Positions 43,109 through 56,100 of a stretch of DNA of 64,000 nucleotides are shown one piece after another. This stretch comes from Chamaea fasciata. Taxonomy: Eukaryota; Chordata; Aves; Passeriformes; Sylviidae. Both the position numbers and the translations under genes were made by a program. The notes under the pieces are model-generated. The model saw only the letters and a program-made list of their open reading frames with translations. It ran no database searches and was not told the origin of the DNA. Numbering within the stretch: the stretch's first letter is position 1; each line of letters opens with the position of its first letter. The stretch lies in assembly GCA_029207755.1 (NCBI GenBank), contig JARCOQ010000005.1, positions 51,859,563 through 51,923,562 of the forward strand. The letters run 5' to 3'.

Positions 43109-45340
43109 GAGACGTAAAATTCACCTTGATGGCAATATCTGCAGAAGGAGGTTTTGTAGAAAGTCACATCTTTAACTTTACCTTTTTATGTGTCTTTAAT
43201 TGTGCAAAAAGTAATTTTCTATTTTGCAAGACAAATCAACTCAGTACACTGTGGAGGTGTTTTGCCATAATGTCTGGTTTGCTCTGGAGATTGTTTGGAA
43301 ACTGTCAAGTCTGGAAAAGATCAGTGTAAAAACCAGTAGAGTCCTGAGGGTTTTGTCTTTTCCCCCAGAAATACTTCTCTTCTGAGTATCCACCTGACAG
43401 CCTTTGCTTTGAGCATTTTTGCAGGGAGAGGATCCAAGCTACATTTTTCCACTTTTCCCCCGGAGCCTCCTGTCTTACTGCAGGCATGTCACAGTCAGAA
43501 GAATGTTCCTGCATTTCCATAAGGACAGAAATAAAGACTATAGCATTGATGGAACAGCTGCTGCCCAAGTTGCTCGGTGTAAATGTTAAAAACAATCCGC
43601 TCTGTGTGCTGAAAATCAGGCCCTCTCATGAAAGAGTGTGGTGAGAAATAATTCACAAGGAGCCATGGTTGTCTCCTAGCAGATGATAGACTGAGCAGGT
43701 AGTCTGAAGGAAGCAGAACAAAATCAAAAGAAATACCCTATTTCTTCAGCTCTTCACTTTGCCACCCAGGCAGAGACAAGGACGAAAACAATATTTCCTG
43801 CTGTGTTTACACATACCTTGACCATGGGCGTTCTTATGGAGGACAGTGTTTTCCTAGGGCCAGAGACAAATTGATTACTAGTAAGGATCTGAATATACAG
43901 GAAAATATCAAGAACTACTCTTTGTGCTTTAGGCACCCTCTTTAATTGATTCTTTCTTTGCAGGAGTGCAAATATTAACAATAAAATCCTGAGGTTGCTG
44001 TTTTCTTGCACTGACAGATACCACCAGCTCTTTAAAGAGGTGTTTACTTAGATCCATGAAATCTTCTTAGTACAGTGTGCAACTGCAATGCACAATGAAC
44101 ACTTCCTCAGCAAGCAACTTAATTGGGTTTTTTCCCCTCTTCTTTCAAAGACAGGTAAATACTGTGACAGAAGCTGTGTAATTAAGGAAAAAAAAAAGGC
44201 ATCCTGTTGTCCCAAACTGGCATGTGCAGGCACTTTTTAAACATACTTTGGGTGAAAATGCAGACATTTTAGCCGCTTTGTAGGGTTTCAGTGGGCTTTA
44301 GCCATTCTTTGCATGGGTATTGCAGCTTTCCCCATGCATTGCAATTTAGGGATTGGTCCTTGCAGTTCCAAAAAGCTTCTGTCCTTTAATCTCCTCCCTC
44401 AGAGCTCCCGACGGATGAGGTCAGGGGAAAAAGCAGCACTGGGCCATTGAGTGCAATCACAAGCCCTGTGCACACTCAAAACATTTATCTAAAATATTCC
44501 ATCTTAAGTTATAACATTGAAGGCATGTTAAATAGCCAAGACATTCAAGCAGGAATGTAGCTTCTTTATGTTTGATGGAACTATTTATATGTTACTAAGA
44601 TAATAGCCTCAATTGCTTTTCATCTTTGTACAGTTTCACTATTTGCACCAAATTCAGCTGTGACAGTGAGATTATTTAGGTTCAAGTTCTAACTGTACTG
44701 CAACAGCAAAATGCTGAAATGTTTACGTTGCACACAGAACAGAAAAGACGTACATAGGGAAAATATGGATATTGTTCATATGAGTTATAAATAAATGTCT
44801 ATTAAAAGTTCCATTTTGGATCCTGAGTGGAACATAAACTTTCACCATGACAATCAACAAGATAACCCCACATAGACACTGCTTCTTTTCTGTATTTTTT
44901 GGAAACGAGACCAGAGTAAAAGCATATTTTTTTCCTTATCCTGAGGTTAGGAAATGTAGTTAAGACCAGGTTCTTGATAATGGTTTTTTTTACATGGATT
45001 TCCTAAGGAAAACCATGTCTGGGAAGGCAACTTGGCAAATATTGTATTATCTTGTGCTAAAAGAAGATGTGATGTTTTGGGCTGAAACATCTACAATTAT
45101 TTTGTATTTCATTATTTGAAAGGAACATTTATTTCCATATTTTTCAGTACAGGTACTAATTTTTCATCTCTACCCACACACACACAGAGCCAGACGAATT
45201 GTTCTTCTCTAAAAGATGATTTGAAAATTATTCCTTCCCATTCCAAAACACTTGGAGGTTTCCAAAAAAGCGATTTTCAAAAAAGCATTGCCAATAAAAA
45301 AAATCTTGGAATGTACAGATGAGAAGTAATTTCTGTGTTT

Positions 45341-45368
45341 GTTTTTGTTGTTGTTGTTGTTGTTGTTT
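45341..45368 (+). repeat. (GTT)n microsatellite
   Basis: About eight TTG/GTT units, bordered by T-rich sequence. Confidence 0.9.
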
Positions 45369-46025
45369 TAAAAGTTTTTTGTTTTTTAATACTGCTCAGA
45401 CTTACCTGTAAAATCTTGAGTACAGGAACCTTGTCTTACACTGCTTCTGTAAAGAACCATCTCATAATAAAAACTCTCGACTTAAAATTCAGGAATAAAT
45501 TTGTGTGTAGCTGTCTTTGATAGTACCGATATTGCCACACATTTAAATGAGCTTGGCAATTTTTTTTCGGAAGAGCTCAGCTGAGATAATCATCTGAAGG
45601 ATTTTAGTTGCATGCCAATTGTTTCACTGCTCTCTGCCAGCTCTTCTCACTCTACACAAAAGTCATAAATCCTGCTTGCAAGACGCTGTTGAATATTGCC
45701 AGCAGCTTCAAACAGGCTCTTCCAGGCAGACAAGCAGGATTTGGTCTGGATCATGGATAACAAAGCTGGCAAAGTGTTCTCAATTGTCATTCAGTTTTCA
45801 AAGACAAAAGATCAGCCTCCCTACCTTCCCCTGTCCAGGATTGAGACAGAAACCCCTTGTGTTGGTGTAATTCACCAAAAGATGAGTGAACAGGCTTCTG
45901 TCCCTTCCAAGTGTGAAACTATTGCTGTAAAAACAGCTCAGGAATTTCCTTTGGTGTTTATATGGAATCTAGACACTGTCCCCACCCACCAGGGTAAGGT
46001 GCCTGGGGATATTTGCAGCTCATAT

Positions 46026-46422
46026 TGATGCTTTCAGATTTTAGCTTTTATATTTTTCAGATTCTGTACTACATTAGTGTATAACTCTGAACTTCATATA
46101 GAGTGTTAGTAAGCTGTCTTCACATTTTAGTCAGACAAAACAATCCTTTTAAGCCTGAGAACCAAGGACACAATCTGCCTCAGGCTCCAAAAAAGTATAA
46201 ACAAAAGTGAACTGGGGAGGTAGAGCAAACTCTGGTTACATGACTTCATTACCCCTGATATGCAAATAGACCAAATTTATATGTCTGAAAAACTCGTGAC
46301 CATTGTCCATCTGGGGTGTAGCCTCTGCCCAAGGTGTACCTATTGAAGACCTTCAATAAATACCCACTTTATTCTCTTAACTCTGTCTAGCCCCTGTTCT
46401 TGGTAGCCACTCCAAGCCATCA
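46026..46422 (+). mobile_element. Solo LTR of an endogenous retrovirus, with terminal inverted repeat and 4-bp target duplication
   Basis: The element starts TGATG and ends CATCA, a perfect 5-bp terminal inverted repeat with canonical TG...CA ends. It is flanked on both sides by ATAT (46022-46025 and 46423-46426), a 4-bp target-site duplication as expected for gammaretrovirus-like (class I) ERVs. AATAAA lies at 46356-46361 and is followed by TTTATTCTCTTAACTCTGTC, a typical LTR R/U5 arrangement. Its length is 397 bp. No primer-binding site or internal viral sequence follows, so it is a solo LTR left by recombination. A 4-bp AT repeat can match by chance, but the coincidence with the inverted termini supports the boundaries. 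Confidence 0.8.
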
Positions 46423-46567
46423 ATATGACAAACACCACAGCAGAGAGAAAACCTTGACTTCCAGGTTTTCCCCAGATGCTACCAAGATGTGCCTGCTACC
46501 TGGGAACTGAGGACAAAGGTACACATGAAAATCCACAGGCTGCAAAATAATTCCACAGGAGCACAAG

Positions 46568-46828
46568 TGTTGCAGTAAAGACAGACAAGACACCTTTTCT
46601 TCATGCAACAAATCACTTCACTTGATTGTTCACAGCTCATATTTATATGGTTTCTAAAAGCATTGTGTTTAATTCTAATTGGTTAGTAATTTTTTGCTAC
46701 TCAGTTCATTGGTTAGTAATTGCTAGTGTACATGATCACCAAAGACTTTCTTCCCTAAAGATGTTTACATTCTTGTAGAATAATTGTCACTGTACCACTT
46801 CTCACGAGTACCAGTTTCCTTTCTCACA
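46568..46828 (-). mobile_element. Probable second ERV LTR, opposite strand
   Basis: On the minus strand it begins TGTGAGAAAGG (46828), has two CCAAT-type boxes (CTAACCAAT near 46722 and 46685) and a TATA-like TATAAATA near 46647, and ends in ACTGCAACA (46568). The layout resembles LTRs common in songbird genomes. No target-site duplication or clear poly(A) signal was found, so the ends are tentative. It lies only ~145 bases from the plus-strand solo LTR. Confidence 0.5.
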
Positions 46829-48131
46829 GGTGCAGGATCCTTTTCTCACATCTCTCTCTACCTCTATTCCAGGTGAGTCACTCTTCTGTAGTTCTCTTCT
46901 ACTTAGCCAAAGTAGCAGGCCTGAGCCGTGGTTTTACAAGGGTGACAGGGCCCTGATTTTATAAGGCTTCACCTAATGCGGCACACAAGGACCGTCTCAG
47001 TACTTGCTGCCAACAGCATTCCAAACCCCTGGCCTGGATTCCTGTCTGAAAGATCTGTCTCTGGCCTCATAGAGACTGATTTGAAGGCGGTTTTCTGGAA
47101 TCACAGCATGTTATTCCATCAGCTGGATTGTCAGTTTGGAGATGTGAAAGCTGCAATGCCATTGCCCCTCAAATTGGTGCATTTTCAGCCTGTTGATTCC
47201 ACTGCAGCCTCCTAACCCACCCAGACCTCCTCTAACGAACTCACCATGGAGGAGAGAAGGGGCAGAGAGCAGAGAGAGTGCTCCTGGCAGTGCTGCTGAG
47301 GTGTTCATGAACAGAGAAACTGATTTTATTGCAAATAGTAACAGCATTTTCTCCCAGCCTGATTTGTGATAGGAAGCAATTGTGTGAAATATATTCCAAA
47401 GAAACAAAAAGGAATGCTATTAAAATGAAAAATGCTTAAAATGGAGACACGTAAGAAGAGAAGCCATGAAATCTTGTTATTAGTTATGCTGTTTGTAAAA
47501 ATGGAATACCAGAAACTCTTACTTGTTTCAATGATCTAGGTGTGGATAATAAAATTTCATATTTCTCACCTAATAATAACTTTTGGCTTATGTTACTTTA
47601 AAAACAATGTCCTTAATTTACAGAATAGCCAAATCATTCTTTTAGGCCAAAAAGGAATTTGCCCTAATTTTTTCACAATTTTAACTTTTCAAAATTATCA
47701 GTTAAAAATGAACTGACAAAATATCAACAGTGCTTTGTGTTCCTAGGCATAAGTAAAAGTTTCCAAAATATAAAAAGAATGTTTATGCAATGAATGAGGT
47801 ATGGACATTTTAAAATTCCCCACATTGCAAGAAGCAACTGTGAAAATGAATCCAGGGAGGAGATGCTGCATTCTGGCACAGATCTGATAATAAAAGGACA
47901 TCAGCAGCTCTGTGTGGGTGGTTGTCTGTGCTCCCACAAGCTTCCCAATACTCTCCCCATTATCTTTTAATACATCTGTACCGTGTATTTCCTGGAGATT
48001 CTGATTGATGCAATGGGAGCAGGGTTGCATGGCAGAAAATATGCAACCTGTATTCAGTATATCGACCACGTCTGAAGCTCCACTTGGCCTGAATTAAGAT
48101 TTCCTTAGAATCTAACACAAGATAGCTTTTT

Positions 48132-48167
<36 letters not shown>

Positions 48168-50489
48168 ACACAAAAACAAAACAAAAAAAAAACCAAAAAC
48201 AAAAACAAACCTAAAAACTTTAAAAAAGAGAGGAGATGGGCAAACAGGGGAAGGGGAAGGGAAAAGGAAAAAAGAACAGCAAGCATTTGCTATTTTTCTG
48301 TTCTCCTGAGGACACACTTTTAAGAGGTTTCTCTGGTATCCTTACTCACAGGTCATGTTTTCCATTCAGGTACAGTCTGAGGTACTAAAAACTTTGGAGG
48401 CATTTGTCTTTGACACTCTGGCACTGGTTTTATTTGGTGACTTTTCACAACCTTTTGGCTTTCTTATTTGCTCAAGACCAGTTTTGTGCTGCTTCTGCTC
48501 AGAGATGCATCATAAAGGGAGGCAGAATTGAGGTGTGTTTTAAATTACCTTAGAACTGCCAAAGGCACAATAAAAGTAATTTTCCATGTTCTTCACACAG
48601 GTATTTGAAAATCAACAACCTTTAAGTAATGGCAATAATATTAATATTTTATTACTGTTTGACAATATATTTATACACAATGACACCATAAGATTTTGTT
48701 TAAAAATTACTTGGACAACTATAATTAAAAAAATTCTATTTTTAATTTAATTTTCTAATAGCAAGAACTTTAGCTTCAGCTTCAAGAACTTTATAAATAT
48801 TGGGAAAAGACTTGTAATATCATCTAACATTCTTACTTTATGCAGCTGTGTACAGATCTGCAGTCAGCACACAAAAGAAAGGATTTACACTACAGTTAGA
48901 ACAGAGGTAACCGGTACAGCAACAAAACTGGAAGCCAAGAATAATTGGAGCTATGGCATTTCTACATCCCTGCCATGTACTGAAGAGTATTTATGTGAAA
49001 TTGCAGATTTTTAGGAGCCCATCATTTGACACTCACTGTATCTTTCTGGCTCTTATAATCGTAACAAAAAGTCAAAAGCTCTGAGTATTTTGTAGAATTA
49101 TTTCTGAGGTTTTGTTCCTTCATCTGGGTTATTTTGTAATTTTACTTTCTTTTAATGTTAAGTGGGAGAAGGGAAGATGCTGAGGCTATAGGGATTGTCT
49201 CATTTTTGAATTTGGGTTTTGTTTAAGGCTTCATAAGTCAGGGTGGTTACATTAATTTCTAGAATTTGACAATCTAGATTTTTATCTCAAGATACATTTT
49301 TTATAGTAGAAAGATTATTAAGATTTCAAATATGAGAAACTTAAAATTGGTGTAAAAATTCAGGATGATAAAAATATCAGCTTTTTCTAGAGAAACAAGT
49401 GGCAGCAAAATGTTACAGGCCATGCTACTGTGCAATGTGACTCCTCAAATATAATTGCAAACAATGTCTAAGCACTCCCTGTGCTTTTATTTCTAGTTCT
49501 GTTTCTCTTATACAGAGCAGCATGTCACATTTCTTGTAATCTGTTTTCTAAAAACTGAAAGCTTGGAAGTTTGCTTTACTCTGTTAAATCTACTCATTAA
49601 GATACAGAGGCTTTGCACTCCACAGAGACCTCTGTTCAGTTATTGAGTGAATTATTTATAACCTACTTAAAGGCAGTATTGCTGTAAAATATTTAAATGT
49701 AGTTTAGCCTCTGAATCAAAGTCAATATAAAACAGACTGGTTTTGCCAAAGGGAATTCCATATTACATTGATTCCCTTTCTGCTCTAAAATTTTTCTGTT
49801 AGGATAATTTTTAGCAGGACAATGTTTATCTCTGAAGAGTATTCAATACATGTGCATTTTTTTCTTGAAAAAAAAAAAAACTCCCACAGCTGTGTTAATA
49901 AAAATGCAAACACAAATCCCAACAAAACCTGTTTACACCCACACAGCCTTTCACTGCTTCACAAACAAGTTCCACAAAGAGTTTTAATTTTTTGTGGATT
50001 TATTTTAAATGGCCTATCTTAGAGCAAATTATGTTTCAGATTTGAGGCTTAATTTGGATAATGACTATGTACCTTATTATTGTATTTATAAAAGCAAAAT
50101 ATGTCCTGAACCATAAAAATCCAAAATGTTTCATGGAAAATGTGTGTTTCCATGCTCAACACTTTAATCACTTAAGGTATCAAATTATTTATGCAAATAG
50201 TGACAGCAAATTATTAGGAAAAGCAGTTTTTTGGAAATGTTCACTTTCCTGATGGCAGCTATGAAGACTTCAAGGTTGAAACCCAAGGCCTGAGTAACTG
50301 AGGGGGGAAGCAAAATTATATTTAACCTATTTCATACATTTGAAAAGTTTAGTGTTTCTTTTCTTTAAGAATTTAGAATCACCAACTAGATAGTAAATTT
50401 TTGCTTGCAGATGATTTTTCTAAACTCAAATCCATGCATACACACAAATACAGACACACAGGTGACTGAGTACACCCTGAGACTGATGA
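46829..50489. other. Intergenic, AT-rich
   Basis: Contains the A28 tract at 48139; otherwise nothing recognised. Confidence 0.6.
48139..48200 (+). repeat. Poly(A) run of 28 followed by A-rich (CAAAAA)-type sequence
   Basis: Twenty-eight A residues (48139-48166), then ACACACAAAAACAAAACAAA-like low-complexity sequence. Confidence 0.95.
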
Positions 50490-50705
50490 ATCCCACCTTG
50501 TCACCCAGCCCAGAGCACTAAGTGACACATCCAGTCGTTCCTTGGATATCTCTAGGGCTGCAGACTCCACTGCCTCCCTGGGAATCCCCTTCCACTGCCT
50601 GGCAGCCCTTTCCATACCCTCCTCAGCCTGGGGCTGCAGAATATTGGTGTGACCCAAGGCAGGACCCGGCACTTGCCCTGTTGAACCTCAGACCAGATGT
50701 GTGAC
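50490..50705 (-). mobile_element. CR1 LINE fragment
   Basis: The reversed CR1 reads CACCTTGTCACCCAGCCCAG, AGTGACACATCCAGTCGTTC, CTTCCACTGCCTGGCAGCCC and AGGCAGGACCCGGCACTTGC (about 50659-50678), followed by CCTGTTGAACCTCA. It contains a block further from the 3' end than most copies here. Confidence 0.88.
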
Positions 50706-52209
50706 TTTGCACAATCATGCCTGGCTTAAAGGCAAAAGGGAGAAGAGCAGGATTGGAGCAAGGACCACATATTCTGATCACCCCTTCTCTTGTCCATTGC
50801 TGCAAACACTTCTGTGTTTCTGCTGTGCTCACCACAGAGCCTCAGGGGAAAGGCAATTTTTTTCCTGATTTAAAGCAAGAACCTGGTCCTGGTGAGTGAG
50901 CAGCAATAGCTGGCCCCACACTTGGTCCCTCACTTACAAGCCTTTCCCCAGTGCTCAGTATGCGCATACTGAGCTAAATTGTACAGTTCTATGCAAATGA
51001 TTAGCAAGTGTACAAGACAGGCTTGCTGATAATGTGCAGAAACTCTAATCCAGAGGTGGACAAGGTTTGGCAGCAATGTCACTGCTGATAAAAATGTAAG
51101 GAAGAAAGGAGGCAAGTGAAACCCTGCCAAGTGAAAAGTGAATGGCACATCATTTCAGCATGACCAGAGGGCTTTGGATGCAGGGAATGGAGGTTGAGCA
51201 GGGACCACCAACTCTTCTTTGCCAGGCTCAAACTGAATAGGAAGTGAGAGCTGAGCACAAAAGAGCTGCTGAGCTGATTTATATTTAATAATTTTAATTA
51301 TATCTGGAGCGAATCATTTTGTGAAAAACATGCAGTTTTAGTACATAGCATACAGTCCCTCCTTCCCATTTTCCCCCTGTCAGCATAGCTGACACCTGTC
51401 TAAGGTTTACCAGCATTTATCACAGCAAAATCCTCTGCACTGGGAGAAACACAGTGAGAAACTGCCAGAAGTTTTCCTCCTGAGCTGTTAACCCTGCAGA
51501 TGAACTTCAGACTTGCATCATTTGTAGTGATAATGCCCTGGGAATGCCTGTGACAGGCCAAGAAGCAAGGAGTTACTGCTGAGAATAGATTTGCTTCAAA
51601 GAATGTTCATCCCAGCAAACTCCATTTGTTCAACATATTTACACTATTAAGACACGCTGTGTGCTTGCTTTTTGGGTAGCTTACAGTCTTACATGAAAAC
51701 ATTAAATGAAAGCATGCTGAATTTAAATTCAGAGGGAGAGAGGTGTGCAGGAAGTGGATGGAGACCAGGGTTTGCAACTGTGAGAGAAAGAAAGGGATGT
51801 CTATCATGCCCAGTCCAAATTCTTCAGCTGCAAGAGCAATTGATTTTATAGAAAATAAGCATTTGTTCATTTGCAGAGAAAATTGTTTGAGAAGTTGACA
51901 TCAATTTAAATATCTGTCACAAATAGCAAACTTACATGATGCCTTTTGCCATAAATCTAATAGATATGCCTACAGTCAACCTCAACAGCTAGAACAGACA
52001 ACTCTATTGCTTGCCAGCATTATTTTAGTGATGCAAAATATACTAAACATTTTCATTTTGGTGAGATTAAACCAAGCCCAGAAATCTTGTGAAATTGTGC
52101 ATGAATATTAACTTAGCAAATGGCAACATCCAGAGCAATGGCTAAAGCCAACTGCTTAGGGCTGCATTACGACTTGAGCAGTAGAAAACAATCCTGGTGC
52201 TGGATACTC

Positions 52210-52227
52210 AAAAAAAAAAAAAAAAAA
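52210..52227 (+). repeat. Poly(A) run of 18
   Basis: Uninterrupted A run after GGATACTC. Confidence 0.95.
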
Positions 52228-52568
52228 GGTAAATATAAGAGTTATAAATATGCTCACATTACATAGAATTCCTCGTTTATCCTTCAGAAAGTATCAGGAT
52301 GTATTCCTGAACAGGATGAAGTCAATTGAAAGCAAAGTAATTAGGGATAAACAGCTACAAGTGATGGAGTGGTATCTCTTCAACAGGAAAAATTATACAA
52401 CATGAGGGGCTGGTTGGCTGCCAGAAACACAATTGTCACCAGTTGCCATTTGTCTTTGTAGGCAATGGTGGAGGAATAAAAAGTGAAATTTAGAAGCAGA
52501 ATAAAGATTGGTGCTACAGCCCTGGAGGATGAAAGCCCCAGATGTGGAGGTGAATAACCTGGATACAG

Positions 52569-52612
52569 AGCTCACCTTGTTTAACCACCATATTCCTTGT
52601 TTAACCTCCATA
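52569..52612 (+). repeat. 20-bp tandem duplication
   Basis: Two adjacent units of CCTTGTTTAACCNCCATATT differ at one position (A/T). Confidence 0.85.
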
Positions 52613-52837
52613 TTCCAATCTGGGTGAGTCAGAAATATGTCAAAGGTCTCAGTAACAAGAACAACAACTCAAAATACTTAAATGTTTGAGATACCCAGAG
52701 GAATAAAATTGAATTCTTACAGTATACTTCTTGTTGGAGTCCAAATCTAGTCTTTGCAATATTAAAAGCCCAGGAAGACAAGACCTTCCGAAGACGAAGG
52801 AACTGCTTCTGGGAAAAGAAAGCAGATTTTGCTCTTG

Positions 52838-52975
52838 AGAAGGAAGCAAGGAAGCAAGGAAGGAAGCAAGGAAGGAAGCAAGGAAGGAAGCAAGGAAGAA
52901 GGAAAGAAGGAAAGAAGGAAAGAAGGAAAGAAAGAAGGAAAGAAGGAAAGAAGGAAAGAAGGAAAGAAAGAAGGA

Positions 52976-53035
<60 letters not shown>

Positions 53036-53038
53036 AAA
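52838..53038 (+). repeat. 200-bp polypurine microsatellite, three zones
   Basis: All-purine except for C in the first zone. Zone 1 (about 52838-52899) is AAGGAAGC-like. Zone 2 (about 52900-52980) is GGAAAGAA-like. Zone 3 (about 52981-53036) is (GAAA)14. Long open frames on both strands here are translations of the repeat and not genes. Confidence 0.97.
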
Positions 53039-53076
53039 GCCTTGATCTATTGACTCGTGTTTTGCTTTAATTTCTT

Positions 53077-53120
53077 CAACAATTCTGACCAATTCGTCAA
53101 CAATTCTTCTGACCAATGTA
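53077..53120 (+). repeat. Short imperfect tandem duplication
   Basis: CAACAATTCTGACCAATTCG is followed directly by a close copy with an extra TTC (CAACAATTCTTCTGACCAAT). Confidence 0.8.
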
Positions 53121-56100
53121 ATCTGGTTATTTATGCTTCTAAGCAAGGTGGAGGCTAGGTGGAGCATAGGGCATTTAAAAGAAACAAAGGGGTATTCAAA
53201 CTGGCTCACATGAATGAAACACAAACCAAAAACACCATGTGACCCCCAAGGCAGATGCCGGATTGACCATCCAGGTCCTGGTAACTCATCCTGCTCAAAC
53301 CCCTCTCCTGCATTTCACACGGCTGGAAGAAAGAAGAGAATAGGGACTGACTGCTGTACTGGTGCACAGTAAGACACACAAGATAAACTCCTCCAAGAGT
53401 AGATCTGCTGCAGTCATATGTTGGAAATATTCTTTGCTTCCTTCACAAAGAATAGTAACCACTTCTAAACAAATCCCTGGACCTGGAAGGTGGAGGATTT
53501 ACCAGGCTCAATGCCAGTGCTTCAGACCTTGCCTATAGTATCTTTACTTACCCAAACATTTTAAAGACTATTTTAGCAGAAACATTCAGCCTTCTTATTA
53601 CTTCTTATTCAGCCTTCTTTAATTCTGAAACAAGAGAAGTATAGGATCAAACCATATGTTGGCTGTGAGATGATTCCAGCTCCTTCAGAAGGAACTAGAT
53701 TTTCATGGAAACACTTGTCCTCTGCTCCTTCACTGGCTGAGTTCGTACATCTACAACTGCCTGTCTCATTTCCACAGACCAGGGGGTGGGTTAGGGGTGC
53801 TCCAGGCCTGTGATGTGTTACTGAAGATATTTACCTGCCCAGTGTGGAATGTGGAATGCAGGAATGTGCATGAAAACAGCAGCTGCCTCGAAAGAATGAG
53901 GTCTCCAGAGTGCTCAGAGAAACCAAAGGCTTACAAATGCACACAGCAAAGCTGGGAAGGACCAGGCCTTCCTGACTGTGCTGGACATGGGGTATCCCAG
54001 AGATAGGACCGATATTCCAGTTTGGGAAGTACTAGGAAGATTCATAATGCTGGAGCTCTGGGAAGGTCACAGGGCAAGCATTTTTCTCCAAATACATAGT
54101 TGCAAATATGTTTCAGAGGAGCACTTCCAATTCTTTCCAGCTTTGCTTACAGACCCCACAGATCATATCATTGCATTCACAGCAATTTCAGCATTATTCT
54201 GGAGACAAGCTAGAACTACATTGTAGACTTAATGTAATTATTACACTTAAGGAGATGTGCTGCCTTGTCCTGTGGGATGTGTGTGGAGTCTGAGAAAAAT
54301 ACTAAACACAGACAAATGAGCTGAATCCTGAACTCCTATGGATGTCATTGGTACTTTGTATAAATGAGAAAAGTGTCTTAATGTCCTCTCCATCAGCAAT
54401 GCAAGTGCAGGTTCAACACTGGGAATGAAAATTTAAAGTGTCTCCTGAGGTCACATCCTGGACAATTGTGGTGATTTGGTGGGTGATTTTTATCTAGTGC
54501 AAGTCCCATATGGGTTCTGCTTTCATGTGGGACACATTGCACAAATATTTAAGAGTGATTTAAATTGGTTGTGGTATTGTGTGGGAGATTTTAAGTTCAG
54601 CATCCTCTGGGGAAGGAGCCACTGATCTTTATAAGGTTTATAGTGCCTAAATTCTATGGATGGCACTGGTGCAGGCTGATTCCCTTGCCATATAAAAGCA
54701 CACTAGAAATCTCAGTGATTCATAGTTTATGTTCTTGGACTGCAATCTAACTTACATAAACTGCTTACATTTTTCTGATATTTTAATAAAACCTTTTGGC
54801 AGAGTACTGGTAATTTATTTCGTTATAAGAAACATTATATAAATACTAAACACAGCCACAACAATGAGAACAGAAAATACCAAACAAACTTTGCTAATGA
54901 CACCATTATGTTTGGGGAATAAATACATGTATGTAGTGAGCTGAGTTGGATGCCTATCCTTATTAAACAGTCAAAGAATTGTGCAGTGTCACATAAAGTG
55001 CAATAAATAAAATTAAAATGCAAATTACAGTCAGTCAAAGAGTTCCCAACGTCTGCATGCAATTTCAAAGCACTTAGTATAGGATCTTTGCCCCTTCTGA
55101 CTTCCTTTTGGGAGCTTTCTCCTCTCCTAGTGGCCCAGGTGTGTTTGAGGCCCAAGGTGAAACATCCCACCTTCCAGATCGCTGCAAAGACATCCTGCTC
55201 ATTATCTTTCTTCCTTGAAGGAAGGAAAAATAAATTATTTCCTCCTGCTTCATTTCTACATTGCAAGGCCACACCTGGCACACTGACCTTGTGAACTCAC
55301 TGGTCCTGGAACTGCAGGTGCCAGCCTACGAGCAAGCAGTGGAATGTATTTGAGTAATATCACTGCTGAAATCTTCATTTTATTAAACTCTTTTGAAAGG
55401 CTGAGGCAAACATGACATTTCTTCTCTCTGGAAAAGTGGTGGCAGGGTAAGATTTATAAATGTTGCTGACCTCAGTTCTGTAATCCACTTTGTTGTGGGC
55501 AACACGTGAAGGACACCACAGGGGGAAATGAAAGGAGAAAGGCACAAACCAACCTGGAGTTCTGGAAGGAAGGTGGAAGGAAGAAAAGAAATGCTGCATA
55601 AATCCTTGAGCAGCCTAGCACACCTCAGAGAATTATAGAATATCCATGGTATCCATTGTGCCCCTTGCCTTTGGCCAGAGATGTGGAAACAATAACCAGT
55701 AAGGTGAGGGTGGTGTGTTGGAATTCTCAGTCCTCTATTCTCACCTCTTGGGCATCTGAGAATCTGAGCAGCCACACTCTTGGCCCAGTAGATACTATGG
55801 TTCACAGCCTGTTAATACTGGCAATCTGAGGGGCAAATGTTCAACCCAACACCAAAGAAAGTAATAAAAAGCACCTTCCACCTCCTGTGGAGCAGAGGGC
55901 AGAAGAGTGGTTTGCAGAAAAAGAAAGAATGGCAGCAGAGGAGCAGTTAACAGAATATCTACAAAGAAATCCTTGTTTTCCGGCCCAGCTGCTTCCAGAT
56001 GTGCTTTAAGCACGTAAGGAGTCAGAATAGGAAGGATGAGAAGGGCTCATTTGTCTGCATGCTTGAAATCTGCAAGCTCAGACTGTATCTAGCCAGGAAA

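Larger units (their letters stand above)
40931..46025. other. Intergenic upstream of NDUFA9
   Basis: Apart from the direct repeat pair (41.1/41.7 kb) and the simple repeats listed, this is AT-rich sequence with no recognised exon or RNA gene. Confidence 0.6.

Noticed and set aside
52649..53224. Long open frame through the polypurine tract (and its plus-strand counterpart 52829-53053)
   Set aside because: Most of the translation is simple repeat (Phe/Leu/Ser or Lys/Glu/Gly runs). The segment beyond the repeat (53050-53160) reads as a possible coiled coil but has no recognised family and no clear splice sites.
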